From Rhodocyclaceae bacterium (GTDB lineage Bacteria > Pseudomonadota > Gammaproteobacteria > Burkholderiales > Rhodocyclaceae), in contig JAUXNZ010000262.1 in the NCBI GenBank assembly GCA_030682595.1, positions 1-5,700 of the forward strand: a stretch of 5,700 nucleotides of DNA. The letters are read 5' to 3'. The position numbers and the translations under genes were made by a program. Below are positions 1 through 5,700 of the stretch, in pieces. Numbering within the stretch: the stretch's first letter is position 1; every line of letters starts with the position of its first letter. The notes beneath the pieces were generated by a model. The model had not been told where the DNA came from. It did not search any database and saw nothing but the letters and a program-made list of their open reading frames with translations.

Positions 1-2712
1 CTGGATCATGCGCTGGAACGCGATTTCGGCCTCGACAGCCTGGCGCGCGTGGAACTGCTCGCCCGCATCGAACGCGATCTGGGCGTGAAGCTGGCCGAGG
101 CGGCCTTCGCCGAAGCCGAAACGCCGCGTGACCTGTTGCGGCAGATGGGCACTGTAGCTCACGTTGAAGCCACCGACGCCGTCCCGCCAGCGCCGACTTT
201 TACTACAGTTATCGAGCATCCGCCGGACACCATCACCACCCTGACCGAAATGCTCGACTGGCATGTCGCGCGGCACGGCGAGCGGGTGCATATAACGCTG
301 TATGGCGCGGATGAACAGAGCGCGGACATCACCTACCGGATGCTGCAAGCGGAGGCGCTGGCGCTGGCGGCGGGCCTGCTTGCGCAGGGCGTGCAGCCGG
401 GCGATCGCATCGCCATCATGCTGCCCACCGGGCGCGAATTTTTCGCCGCCTTCTACGGCGCCCTGTATGCCGGCTGCGTGCCCGTGCCGCTCTATCCGCC
501 GGCGCGTCCCTCGCAACTCGAAGACCACATGCGTCGCATCGCCGGCATTGTCGCCAATGCCGGGGCCGCCGTGCTCGTCACCGACCCGCGCGCCAAGCTG
601 CTCGGCCATCTGCTTTCGGCACAATGCCCTGCGTTGCGGGAGGTGGCAACCCCGGCGGAGGTTTCACGGCCCGGCGGCACGCCACCCGCCTTGCCGCACC
701 TCAAAGCGCATGACATCGCTTTCCTGCAATACACCTCCGGCAGCACCGGCAACCCCAAGGGCGTGGTGCTGACCCACGCCAACCTGCTGGCCAATCTGCG
801 CGCGATGGAGCAGGCCTCGGGCGTCACCGCCGACGACATCTTCGTTTCCTGGCTACCGCTCTACCACGACATGGGCCTGATCGGCGCCTGCCTGGGAAGT
901 CTGATGATTGGTTTCAAGCTGGTGCTCATGTCGCCGCTGGCCTTTCTCGCCAGGCCAGAGCGCTGGCTCGCCGCCATCCACCGCCACCGCGCCACCGTCT
1001 CGGCGGCGCCCAACTTCGCCTACGAACTGTGCGCCAACAAGTTGAGCGATGCCGACCTCGCGAGTCTCGACCTCTCCTGCTGGCGGCTGGCCTACAACGG
1101 CGCCGAGCCGGTCAGCCCGGACACGCTGGCGCGGTTTGCCGCGCGCCTGGCGCAATCCGGTTTCAACCCGACGGCCATGACCCCCGTGTATGGCCTGGCG
1201 GAATCCTCCGTGGGGCTGGCCTTTCCGCCGCTGGGGCGGGGCCCGCTGATCGACTGCGTGGACCGCAACACACTAGCGACGACCGGCATCGCCCGCCCTG
1301 CGTTGAAAATTCAAAGCGGACAACAGATCGTCACCTGCGGCCGGGTGCTGCCGGGTCACGACCTGCGCATCGTCGACGCCCAGGGCCGTGCACTGCCCGA
1401 ACGCACCCAGGGCCGCGTGCAGTTTCGCGGGCCTTCAGCGACCAGCGGCTATTACCGGAACCCTGAAGCCACGGCAAAACTGCTCGATGGCGACTGGCTG
1501 AACACCGGCGACCTCGGCTATCTCGCCGCCGGCGAGCTGTATCTGACCGGGCGCGAAAAGGACATCATCATTCGCGGCGGCCACAATATCTACCCCCATG
1601 AACTGGAAGAGGCCGCGTCCCATGTCGAAGGCGTGCGGCGCGGCGGGGTGGCGGTATTCCCCGCCACCGACCCGCAGAGCGGCAGCGAACGGCTGGTGGT
1701 GCTGGCCGAGACACGCGAAAAAGATGCCGCGACCAAGGCACGCATCCTGGCCGAAATCAACCATCTCGCCGTCGATCTGATCGGCCTGCCGGCCGATGAC
1801 ATCGTGCTGGCACCGCCGCGCAGCGTGCTCAAGACCTCCAGCGGCAAGATCCGGCGCGCCGCCTGCCGCGAGCTTTACGAACGCGGCGAACTGGGCGGAC
1901 AACCCGGCGCCACGGCGCGCGCGCCCTGGTTGCAGATGCTGCGGCTCGGTTGGGCCGGCGCCCAGGCGCGCAGCGGGCGACTGGCGCGCGCAGTCGGCGG
2001 CTGGGCATGGAGCCTCTGGGCCTGGACGGTATTCGCCACGCTGGTGCCGCTGGCCTGGATTTTGATCGTGCTCGCACCGGCGCTCACGCTGCGCCGCCAC
2101 ATCGCCCGGAGGATTGCGCGCAGCGCGCTGACGCTGACCGGACTGACCCCCGCAGTCACGGGCCTGCAGCACCTCGCTGGCAGTAGCCCGTTGATCGTCG
2201 TGGCCAACCACGCCAGCTATCTGGACGGACTCATTCTCACCGCCGTGCTGCCGCCGCGCTTCGCCTATGTCGGGAAACAGGAATTGCTGGGCAACCCCTT
2301 CGCGGCAATTCCCCTGCGGCGGCTGGACAGCGCCTTCGTTGAGCGTTTCGATGGCGCCCGCGGCGTCCTCGACACACGCACGCTGGAAACGCGCATGCAT
2401 AACGGCGATGCCCTGCTCTTCTTTCCCGAAGGCACCTTCCGCGCGGCGCCGGGGCTGCTGCCATTTCGCATGGGCGCGTTCGTCATCGCCGCGAACACCG
2501 GCAAGGCGGTGGTTTCCGTTACCCTGACCGGCACCCGCGCCCTGCTGCCCGGCGAATCATTGCGGCCGCGTCACAGCCCGCTGCAGGTTTGGGTGGACGC
2601 GCCGCTGATCGTGCCACCAGATGATGGCTGGCAGGCCGCGCTGCAATTGCGCGACGCCGCGCGCCGCCAGATGCTGGCGCGGCTGGATGAACACGATACC
2701 ATTGACGCCTGA
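1..2712 (+). CDS. ACP - fatty-acyl-AMP ligase - PlsC-type acyltransferase fusion, 5' end outside window
   Basis: The frame is open from base 1 to the TGA at 2710-2712 (903 residues visible), so the true start lies upstream; a GTG at 49 is inside the first domain and is not the start. Codons 1 to about 45 are the end of an acyl carrier domain with the phosphopantetheine site GLDSL (Ser codon 13, nt 37-39). Codons of about 60-640 are an adenylate-forming domain: P-loop YTSGSTGNPKG (244-254), WLPLYHDMG (nt 850-876), YGLAE, TGD (502-504), GREKD (517-521) and the catalytic Lys in SSGKIRR (codon 616). VDRNTL followed by VTCGRVLPG is typical of fatty-acyl-AMP ligases rather than CoA ligases. A hydrophobic stretch (about 668-695) leads into a PlsC-type acyltransferase with NHASYLD (736-742) and FPEGT (808-812). 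By inference, the enzyme activates a fatty acid as acyl-AMP, loads its own carrier domain and passes the acyl group to a membrane lipid acceptor. The acceptor is unknown. The domain order differs from Aas, which is PlsC then ligase. Confidence 0.93.
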   Translation: MDHALERDFGLDSLARVELLARIERDLGVKLAEAAFAEAETPRDLLRQMGTVAHVEATDAVPPAPTFTTVIEHPPDTITTLTEMLDWHVARHGERVHITLYGADEQSADITYRMLQAEALALAAGLLAQGVQPGDRIAIMLPTGREFFAAFYGALYAGCVPVPLYPPARPSQLEDHMRRIAGIVANAGAAVLVTDPRAKLLGHLLSAQCPALREVATPAEVSRPGGTPPALPHLKAHDIAFLQYTSGSTGNPKGVVLTHANLLANLRAMEQASGVTADDIFVSWLPLYHDMGLIGACLGSLMIGFKLVLMSPLAFLARPERWLAAIHRHRATVSAAPNFAYELCANKLSDADLASLDLSCWRLAYNGAEPVSPDTLARFAARLAQSGFNPTAMTPVYGLAESSVGLAFPPLGRGPLIDCVDRNTLATTGIARPALKIQSGQQIVTCGRVLPGHDLRIVDAQGRALPERTQGRVQFRGPSATSGYYRNPEATAKLLDGDWLNTGDLGYLAAGELYLTGREKDIIIRGGHNIYPHELEEAASHVEGVRRGGVAVFPATDPQSGSERLVVLAETREKDAATKARILAEINHLAVDLIGLPADDIVLAPPRSVLKTSSGKIRRAACRELYERGELGGQPGATARAPWLQMLRLGWAGAQARSGRLARAVGGWAWSLWAWTVFATLVPLAWILIVLAPALTLRRHIARRIARSALTLTGLTPAVTGLQHLAGSSPLIVVANHASYLDGLILTAVLPPRFAYVGKQELLGNPFAAIPLRRLDSAFVERFDGARGVLDTRTLETRMHNGDALLFFPEGTFRAAPGLLPFRMGAFVIAANTGKAVVSVTLTGTRALLPGESLRPRHSPLQVWVDAPLIVPPDDGWQAALQLRDAARRQMLARLDEHDTIDA

Positions 2713-2720
2713 ACTTCAGA

Positions 2721-2725
2721 AAAGG
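2721..2725 (+). promoter_or_regulatory. Shine-Dalgarno of the DUF465 gene
   Basis: AAAGG lies 9 nt before the ATG at 2735. It would overlap or abut the alternative in-frame ATG at 2726, so it decides the start in favour of 2735. Confidence 0.55.
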
Positions 2726-2734
2726 ATGACACCC

Positions 2735-2944
2735 ATGACCCTACCCGACGACCCCGCCGCCTTGCAGTCGCTCTTGACCGATCTCAAGATCGAACACCAC
2801 GACCTGGACGAAACCATTGCCAGGCTGGAAGGCGCGCCGCCGCATGACGAACTGCTGATGCGCCGTCTCAAGAAACGCAAGCTGCAACTCAAGGATCGCA
2901 TTTCCGCCGTCCAGCGCCTGCTCGGCCCCGACCTGATCGCCTGA
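2735..2944 (+). CDS. DUF465 / YdcH-family small protein
   Basis: This 69-residue, highly charged protein is predicted to be almost all helical, probably a short coiled coil or helical hairpin. It fits the DUF465 (YdcH-like) pattern: an N-terminal helix with HHDLDETIARLEG, a short PPHDE turn, then LMRRLKKRKLQLKDRI, which is the family's basic hallmark. The usual length is about 70 residues, so the gene is complete. The ATG at 2735 is preferred over the ATG at 2726 because of the AAAGG at 2721-2725. It starts 22 nt after the acyltransferase fusion and is probably cotranscribed with it. The molecular function of the family is not established to my knowledge, and the operon position does not reveal one. 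Confidence 0.85.
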   Translation: MTLPDDPAALQSLLTDLKIEHHDLDETIARLEGAPPHDELLMRRLKKRKLQLKDRISAVQRLLGPDLIA

Positions 2945-2967
2945 TCCAACGACAAAATGGCGGTGAC

Positions 2968-2996
2968 AAAACGGGGGCAGATACCTCCCCCCCTCC
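2968..2996 (+). repeat. Palindromic intergenic repeat, copy 1
   Basis: AAAAC is followed by GGGGG (2973-2977), CAGATACC (2978-2985), T and a run of seven C (2987-2993), then TCC. The G and C runs can pair as a 5-bp stem with a loop of about nine bases. It shares the order G5, C-GA-ACC, C-run with the copy at 4565-4594. It ends about 18 nt before the uppP start, so it would lie in that gene's leader or promoter region, or act on readthrough from the upstream operon. Confidence 0.6.
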
Positions 2997-3014
2997 AAAT
3001 CACCGAAGCGTGCC

Positions 3015-3809
3015 ATGGATTTCTTCCAGACCCTGAGTCTCGCCCTGGTACAGGGCATCACGGAATTCCTGCCGATTTCCAGTTCCGCCCACCTGATCCT
3101 GGCGCAGGTGCTGTTCGGCTGGGAGGATCAGGGACTGGCGTTCGACGTAGCGGTGCATGGCGGCACACTGCTGGCTGTCATCCTGTATTTCCGCGTCCAG
3201 CTGGCGCACATGGCCGTTGCCGGCGCGGGCTCGCTGGCCGGCCGCTGGACACCGGATGCCAAACTTGCCTGGGCGGTGGTGCTGGCCACCTTGCCGGTGG
3301 TGGTCGCCGGCCTGCTGTTCAAGGATCTGGTGGAAGGCCCCCTGCGCGGGCCGCTGGTCATCGCCACCACGACGATCACCTTCGGCCTGCTGCTGTGGTG
3401 GGCCGATTACAGCGGCGGCAAAAACCGCGACGAATATTCGGTGAGCTGGCGTGATGCCTTGCTGGTAGGGCTGGCGCAGGCAATCGCCCTGATCCCCGGC
3501 ACTTCGCGCGCCGGCATCACCATCACCGCTGCGCTGCTGCTCGGCCTCAAGCGCGAAGCCGCCGCGCGCTTCTCTTTCCTGCTGTCGATTCCGACCCTGC
3601 TGTCGTCCGCAGTGCTGGTCACCCGTGATCTGCTGGAAAGCGCCGAGCCGGTCGACTGGAGCGTACTCCTGCTCGGTTCCACCCTCGCCGCCATCAGCGC
3701 CTACCTGTGCATCCACTTTTTCATCCGCCTGCTGGAACGCACCGGCATGCTGCCCTATGTTATCTACCGCCTGCTGCTGGGCGCGGTACTGCTGATTTTG
3801 TTCTGGTAA
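3015..3809 (+). CDS. uppP: Undecaprenyl-diphosphatase (UppP/BacA)
   Basis: This integral membrane enzyme removes a phosphate from undecaprenyl diphosphate. It regenerates the lipid carrier used for peptidoglycan and other envelope polymers; overexpression of family members gives bacitracin resistance. The protein is 264 residues, within the usual range of about 265-275, and is very hydrophobic with multiple membrane helices. Family motifs are intact: QGITEFLPISSSAHL (13-27, with Glu17 and His26), PGTSRAG (161-167, with Arg165), EAAARFSFLLSIP (181-193) and the C-terminal YVIYR. The ATG at 3015 places the QGITEFLP motif at the expected distance from the N-terminus; only a weak GAAG stands upstream as a ribosome site. 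It follows the DUF465 gene by 70 nt, with a palindromic repeat in the gap, so it may be transcribed separately. Confidence 0.97.
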   Translation: MDFFQTLSLALVQGITEFLPISSSAHLILAQVLFGWEDQGLAFDVAVHGGTLLAVILYFRVQLAHMAVAGAGSLAGRWTPDAKLAWAVVLATLPVVVAGLLFKDLVEGPLRGPLVIATTTITFGLLLWWADYSGGKNRDEYSVSWRDALLVGLAQAIALIPGTSRAGITITAALLLGLKREAAARFSFLLSIPTLLSSAVLVTRDLLESAEPVDWSVLLLGSTLAAISAYLCIHFFIRLLERTGMLPYVIYRLLLGAVLLILFW

Positions 3810-3832
3810 GGAGCCGCTTCAAACTAGAATGA

Positions 3833-3855
3833 GGGGGAGAAACCATTTCCCCGTT
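3833..3855 (+). repeat. Palindromic intergenic repeat, copy 2 (diverged)
   Basis: GGGGG (3833-3837), AGAAACCATTT, CCCC (3849-3852), GTT. With a one-base gap it aligns to the copy at 4569-4592, sharing G5, GA, ACCATT and CCCCGTT. It can pair as GGGG with CCCC, and optionally AAA with TTT inside. It lies between uppP and the PEBP gene, 26 nt before the latter's ribosome site. Confidence 0.45.
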
Positions 3856-3880
3856 CAACCACGGCCTGTCACTCGACGGC

Positions 3881-3886
3881 AAGGAG
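3881..3886 (+). promoter_or_regulatory. Shine-Dalgarno of the PEBP gene
   Basis: AAGGAG lies 8 nt before the ATG at 3895. This strong site fixes the start there, and not at the upstream in-frame ATG at 3829, which has no such site and would read through the repeat. Confidence 0.8.
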
Positions 3887-3894
3887 ATGTCATC

Positions 3895-4524
3895 ATGCAA
3901 CTGACCAGCAACAGTTTCAAGGACGGGGAAAAGATTCCCGGCGAATACGCATTTTGCATCGAGGATACTGCGCGCCACGTCAGCCTCGGCGGTAACCGCA
4001 ATCCACAGCTCGCCTGGCGCGACGCTCCCGCCGCCACCCGTTCCTTCGCCGTGATCTGCCATGACCCGGATGTTCCCAGCCGCGGCGACGACGTCAATCA
4101 GGAAGGCCGCAGCGTGCCGGCCAGCCTGCCGCGCATCGATTTCTTCCATTGGGTGCTGGTCGACCTGCCGGCCGGTGTCGCGCAAATCGCCGCCGGCGAG
4201 TTCTCGGCAACCGTCACCTCCCGCGGCAAGCCGGGTCCGGCGGCGGCGCATGAATCGCGCCAGGGCATCAACGACTACACCAGCTGGTTCACCGGCGACC
4301 ACGACATGAACGGTGACTACCACGGCTACGACGGGCCCTGTCCGCCCTGGAACGACGAGCTGCGCCACCGTTATGTCTTCACCGTCTTCGCGCTCGATGT
4401 CGAACGCCTGCCGCTGGAAGGGAAGTTCACCGGCCATCAGGCGCGCGCCGCCATGCAAGGCCATATCCTGGCGCAGGCCAGCCTGACGGGCATCTATACG
4501 CTCAATCCCGCCGTCAGGCTTTGA
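3895..4524 (+). CDS. PEBP-family protein (YbhB/YbcL, Raf-kinase-inhibitor-like)
   Basis: This 209-residue protein belongs to the phosphatidylethanolamine-binding protein family. Visible family signatures are NPQLAWRDAP (36-45), the anion-pocket CHDPDVPSRGDD (55-66), FFHWVLVDLP (83-92), YDGPCPPWNDELRHRYVFTVFALD (145-168) and a C-terminal helix with GHILAQASLTGIY. The pocket residues Asp57, Pro58, Asp59, His85 and the GPCPP/HRY segment are present. It is longer than E. coli YbhB (about 158 residues). The extra length is mainly between residues 62-82 and 104-142, a longer version also common in proteobacteria. No signal peptide is visible, so it is probably cytoplasmic. Bacterial family members have no settled role; ligand binding or protease/kinase inhibition is extrapolated from eukaryotic relatives. 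It is the last + strand gene before a convergent junction. Confidence 0.93.
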   Translation: MQLTSNSFKDGEKIPGEYAFCIEDTARHVSLGGNRNPQLAWRDAPAATRSFAVICHDPDVPSRGDDVNQEGRSVPASLPRIDFFHWVLVDLPAGVAQIAAGEFSATVTSRGKPGPAAAHESRQGINDYTSWFTGDHDMNGDYHGYDGPCPPWNDELRHRYVFTVFALDVERLPLEGKFTGHQARAAMQGHILAQASLTGIYTLNPAVRL

Positions 4525-4564
4525 CTGTTACGCCGCTGGATTGTCGGGCTCGCCAAGGAATACC

Positions 4565-4594
4565 AAATGGGGGCGGACACCATTCCCCCGTTTT
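4565..4594 (+). repeat. Palindromic intergenic repeat, copy 3 (best preserved)
   Basis: AAAT then GGGGG (4569-4573), an 11-base loop CGGACACCATT (4574-4584), CCCCC (4585-4589), then GTTTT. The arms AAATGGGGG and CCCCCGTTT pair over 9 bp with a single T-G wobble. It shares the box C-GA-ACC and the flanking G and C runs with the copies at 2968-2996 and 3833-3855. By general resemblance, this is like REP-type elements mobilised by RAYT transposases in proteobacteria. No transposase is in the window. Confidence 0.65.
4565..4594. terminator. Possible bidirectional terminator formed by repeat copy 3
   Basis: The 9-bp GC-rich hairpin is flanked by an A-run on the left and a T-run on the right, so a U-tract follows the stem on either strand. 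It lies 40 nt after the PEBP stop and about 50 nt beyond the end of the minus-strand membrane protein gene, where a shared terminator would be useful. The U-tracts are only 3-4 bases and partly in the stem, so efficiency is uncertain. Confidence 0.35.
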
Positions 4595-4638
4595 CCTTCG
4601 CCGCGATGGTAACGAAATGCTGTCTAACCCCATTCGAA

Positions 4639-4653
4639 ACCGGGCTACCCGGT
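4639..4653 (-). terminator. Short hairpin over the stop codon of the minus-strand operon
   Basis: ACCGGG (4639-4644), CTA loop, CCCGGT (4648-4653): a perfect 6-bp stem whose loop is the stop codon of the small membrane protein gene. Read on the minus strand it is followed by only two further T, so it is a weak terminator candidate or an mRNA 3'-end stabiliser. Confidence 0.3.
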
Positions 4654-4902
4654 GGTGTCGCCCGGGGATTGATCCTTCTCGGTCGCACGCTCGCGTCGCC
4701 AGAGCACGGTCTTCCAAACCAGCAGCGCCGCCGGCAGCAGGTGCCAGACCACGTCGAAGATGTCGATGGGGCGGGTGAGCGTGCCGTTCATCGCCATGCG
4801 CGCCTTTTCGACGAGGTGCGGCTCGGGAACGAATGGCGCGCCCAGCATCAGCACGGTGATGACGATCAGGATCGGAAACGGAAACTCGCGGATGAATCGC
4901 AT
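4645..4902 (-). CDS. Small two-helix membrane protein, of the kind often annotated 'RND transporter'
   Basis: This 85-residue protein has two predicted membrane helices, residues of about 8-27 (FPFPILIVITVLMLGAPFVP) and 50-68 (VVWHLLPAALLVWKT region). They are joined by a conserved-looking loop, PEPHLVEKARMAMNGTLTRPIDIFD, and the C-terminal tail is charged. I recall short proteobacterial proteins with this PFVPEPHLVEK...GTLTRPIDIFD pattern being labelled RND transporter in databases. At this size it cannot be a transporter by itself, so that label should not be taken as a function. The ATG at 4902 is chosen because longer in-frame starts would overlap the upstream gene's coding end. It begins 7 nt after that gene's stop, which indicates cotranscription and perhaps translational coupling; no strong ribosome site is seen (a weak GAG only). 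Confidence 0.8.
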   Translation of the reverse strand: MRFIREFPFPILIVITVLMLGAPFVPEPHLVEKARMAMNGTLTRPIDIFDVVWHLLPAALLVWKTVLWRRERATEKDQSPGDTTG

Positions 4903-4909
4903 GGTGGGC

Positions 4910-5476
4910 TCAATCAGTTGGTGAACGGGGCGGGACGCGGCAGAACCCCTGCATCGGGATGGCCAGCGCGTCGTTGAACTTGCTCGAAAGGTTCTGCACG
5001 CCGATCCACGCCGTGATGGCGACAATCGCGTCGTCTCTGAAGAAGCGCTTGAGCTCGGTCATCGCGCGGGCGGTGCCGGCAGCGTCATTGAGCGTCACCG
5101 CCTCGGCGTAAGCGAGCGCCGCGCGCTCTTCCGCGCTGAAGACCTCGGGGTGCTCCGGCCAGCGGTCGATGCAGTCGATCTTCTCGTGCGCACCGTGCGC
5201 GGCGAGGAAATTGTGGGCATTGAAGTCCACGCAGAAATCGCAATGATTGAGCTGCGAGATGCGCACGCTCATCAGCATCCGCAGCAGGCCGCCGGGCGCG
5301 GCCAGCCGGTTGAAGCGGCCGATCAAAAGCAGGAAGACGAACATGATCGCGGGCTGCCGCCCCCACGCCCACATCGGGGACAGCACCTGCCCGTATTTGC
5401 GCTTCTGGTAGGCGAAAACCAGGCGCACGTACCAGGGAAAGTCACGTTCGGAAAGTTCGTCGAGTCGGTTGGCCAT
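4910..5476 (-). CDS. Carboxymuconolactone decarboxylase / AhpD-like family protein
   Basis: With the ATG at 5476 this is a 188-residue mainly helical protein. The family core is LLRMLMSVRISQLNHCDFCVDFNAHNFL, with a CxxC pair at Cys79 and Cys82, followed by a helical segment (FSAEERAALAYAEAVT) and ITAWIGVQNLSSKFNDAL. Family members include AhpD, a peroxidase-linked disulfide reductase, and gamma-carboxymuconolactone decarboxylase. The CxxC pair suggests thiol redox chemistry. However, the His usually four residues after the second Cys is Asn86 here, with His88 nearby, and I do not see the AhpD-type catalytic Glu about 12 residues before the first Cys. The exact activity is therefore unassigned. 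An in-frame ATG at 5536 would add 20 residues of low-complexity, unfamily-like sequence; MANRLDEL at 5476 is the more natural start, though neither has a clear ribosome site. It is the first gene of a two-gene unit with the small membrane protein. Confidence 0.87.
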   Translation of the reverse strand: MANRLDELSERDFPWYVRLVFAYQKRKYGQVLSPMWAWGRQPAIMFVFLLLIGRFNRLAAPGGLLRMLMSVRISQLNHCDFCVDFNAHNFLAAHGAHEKIDCIDRWPEHPEVFSAEERAALAYAEAVTLNDAAGTARAMTELKRFFRDDAIVAITAWIGVQNLSSKFNDALAIPMQGFCRVPPRSPTD

Positions 5477-5700
5477 GGGCGGAACGGTAAAGTGGAGCGG
5501 AGGAAAGTCGGCGCTGGTGGGACGGCGCGTTATCATTTTATTGACCCTGGCCGCTTTTTACTGCTTTTTGCGCGCATTCTGCAGCGCACCCAATGAAACA
5601 GGGAAGCTCCTCATAAAGAGTCCCCCATCGAACAGGCGCTTGCCCCTGCCGTACCGACTTGAAATCAGGCCCAACCGACGCAAACTAACCCGGGCTCCCA
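5477..5700. other. Region without an assigned gene
   Basis: Most of this stretch is visibly less GC-rich than the genes. A TAAAAT at 5535-5540 (minus strand) resembles a -10 box for the AhpD-like gene and would give a leader of about 50 nt, but I find no matching -35 box. Two A5 tracts on the minus strand, 5555-5559 and 5565-5569, are spaced 10 bp apart. On the minus strand a frame is open from the right edge to the TAA at 5558-5560 (47 codons in view, containing GKRLFDGGLFMRSFP). It could be the end of an unrecognised gene or chance. I could not match the sequence to any RNA family. Confidence 0.4.

Noticed and set aside
1435..2400. Long minus-strand open frame (321 codons)
   Set aside because: It is antisense to the well-supported ligase/acyltransferase domains; its composition (Arg, Gly, Ala, Gln-rich) and lack of motifs are typical of shadow frames in GC-rich DNA.
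49..2712. GTG at 49 as the start of the large lipid enzyme
   Set aside because: The frame is open to base 1 and the ACP serine motif GLDSL lies upstream of 49, so the start is outside the window.
3000..3716. Minus-strand open frame of 238 codons
   Set aside because: It is antisense to uppP, whose motifs are intact; the translation is Gln/Gly-rich with no family features.
3829..3894. N-terminal extension of the PEBP protein from the ATG at 3829
   Set aside because: It would translate the palindromic repeat and has no ribosome site, while AAGGAG sits correctly before the ATG at 3895.
2968..4594. CRISPR array
   Set aside because: The three repeat copies are imperfect, 0.7-0.9 kb apart and separated by genes, so they are dispersed repeats and not an array.
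4903..5025. N-terminal extension of the small membrane protein
   Set aside because: It would overlap the end of the AhpD-like gene in another frame, and the extra residues look like out-of-frame translation.
5150..5596. Plus-strand open frame of 148 codons
   Set aside because: It is antisense to the AhpD-like gene and shows no domain features.
5620..5700. Cyclic-di-GMP riboswitch, suggested by GACGCAAA near 5667 and a nearby GAAA
   Set aside because: The bases on either side of GAAA do not pair as the conserved stem requires, and the remaining consensus is absent.

Overview
The window is GC-rich with strong G/C preference at third codon positions. Its gene content looks like a chromosomal stretch of a betaproteobacterium. 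A Nitrosomonadales-type lineage (Thiobacillus, Sulfuricella or Gallionella relatives) is my best guess, but this rests on the flavour of the proteins and not on any search. There are no mobile genes, CRISPR arrays, tRNAs or rRNAs that I can recognise.

Layout, left to right. Positions 1-2712 (+) hold the 3' part of a large multidomain gene that runs off the left edge. It encodes an acyl carrier domain, a fatty-acyl-AMP-ligase-like domain and a C-terminal PlsC-type acyltransferase. A 69-residue DUF465/YdcH-like protein follows after 22 nt (2735-2944). Next come UppP/BacA undecaprenyl-diphosphatase (3015-3809) and a PEBP/YbhB-like protein (3895-4524), all on the + strand. On the opposite strand, converging on these, is a two-gene unit: a carboxymuconolactone-decarboxylase/AhpD-like protein (4910-5476) and, 7 nt downstream, an 85-residue two-helix membrane protein (4645-4902). 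Positions 5477-5700 contain no gene I can support.

Functionally, the left half has a cell-envelope and lipid theme: fatty-acid activation and transfer to a lipid acceptor, then recycling of the undecaprenyl carrier. The DUF465 and PEBP proteins have no clear link to it. The minus-strand pair is probably one transcript of unknown purpose.

The most notable non-coding feature is a short palindromic element of about 23-30 nt. It has a run of G, a central GA-ACC box and a run of C. One copy lies in each of the three consecutive wider intergenic gaps (about 2968-2996, 3833-3855 and 4565-4594), and none lies in the tight operon junctions. It resembles a REP-type dispersed hairpin repeat. The third copy sits between the convergent genes, where it could serve as a bidirectional terminator. 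I see no strong evidence for a wholly new system; the trifunctional lipid enzyme and the repeat family are the best leads.
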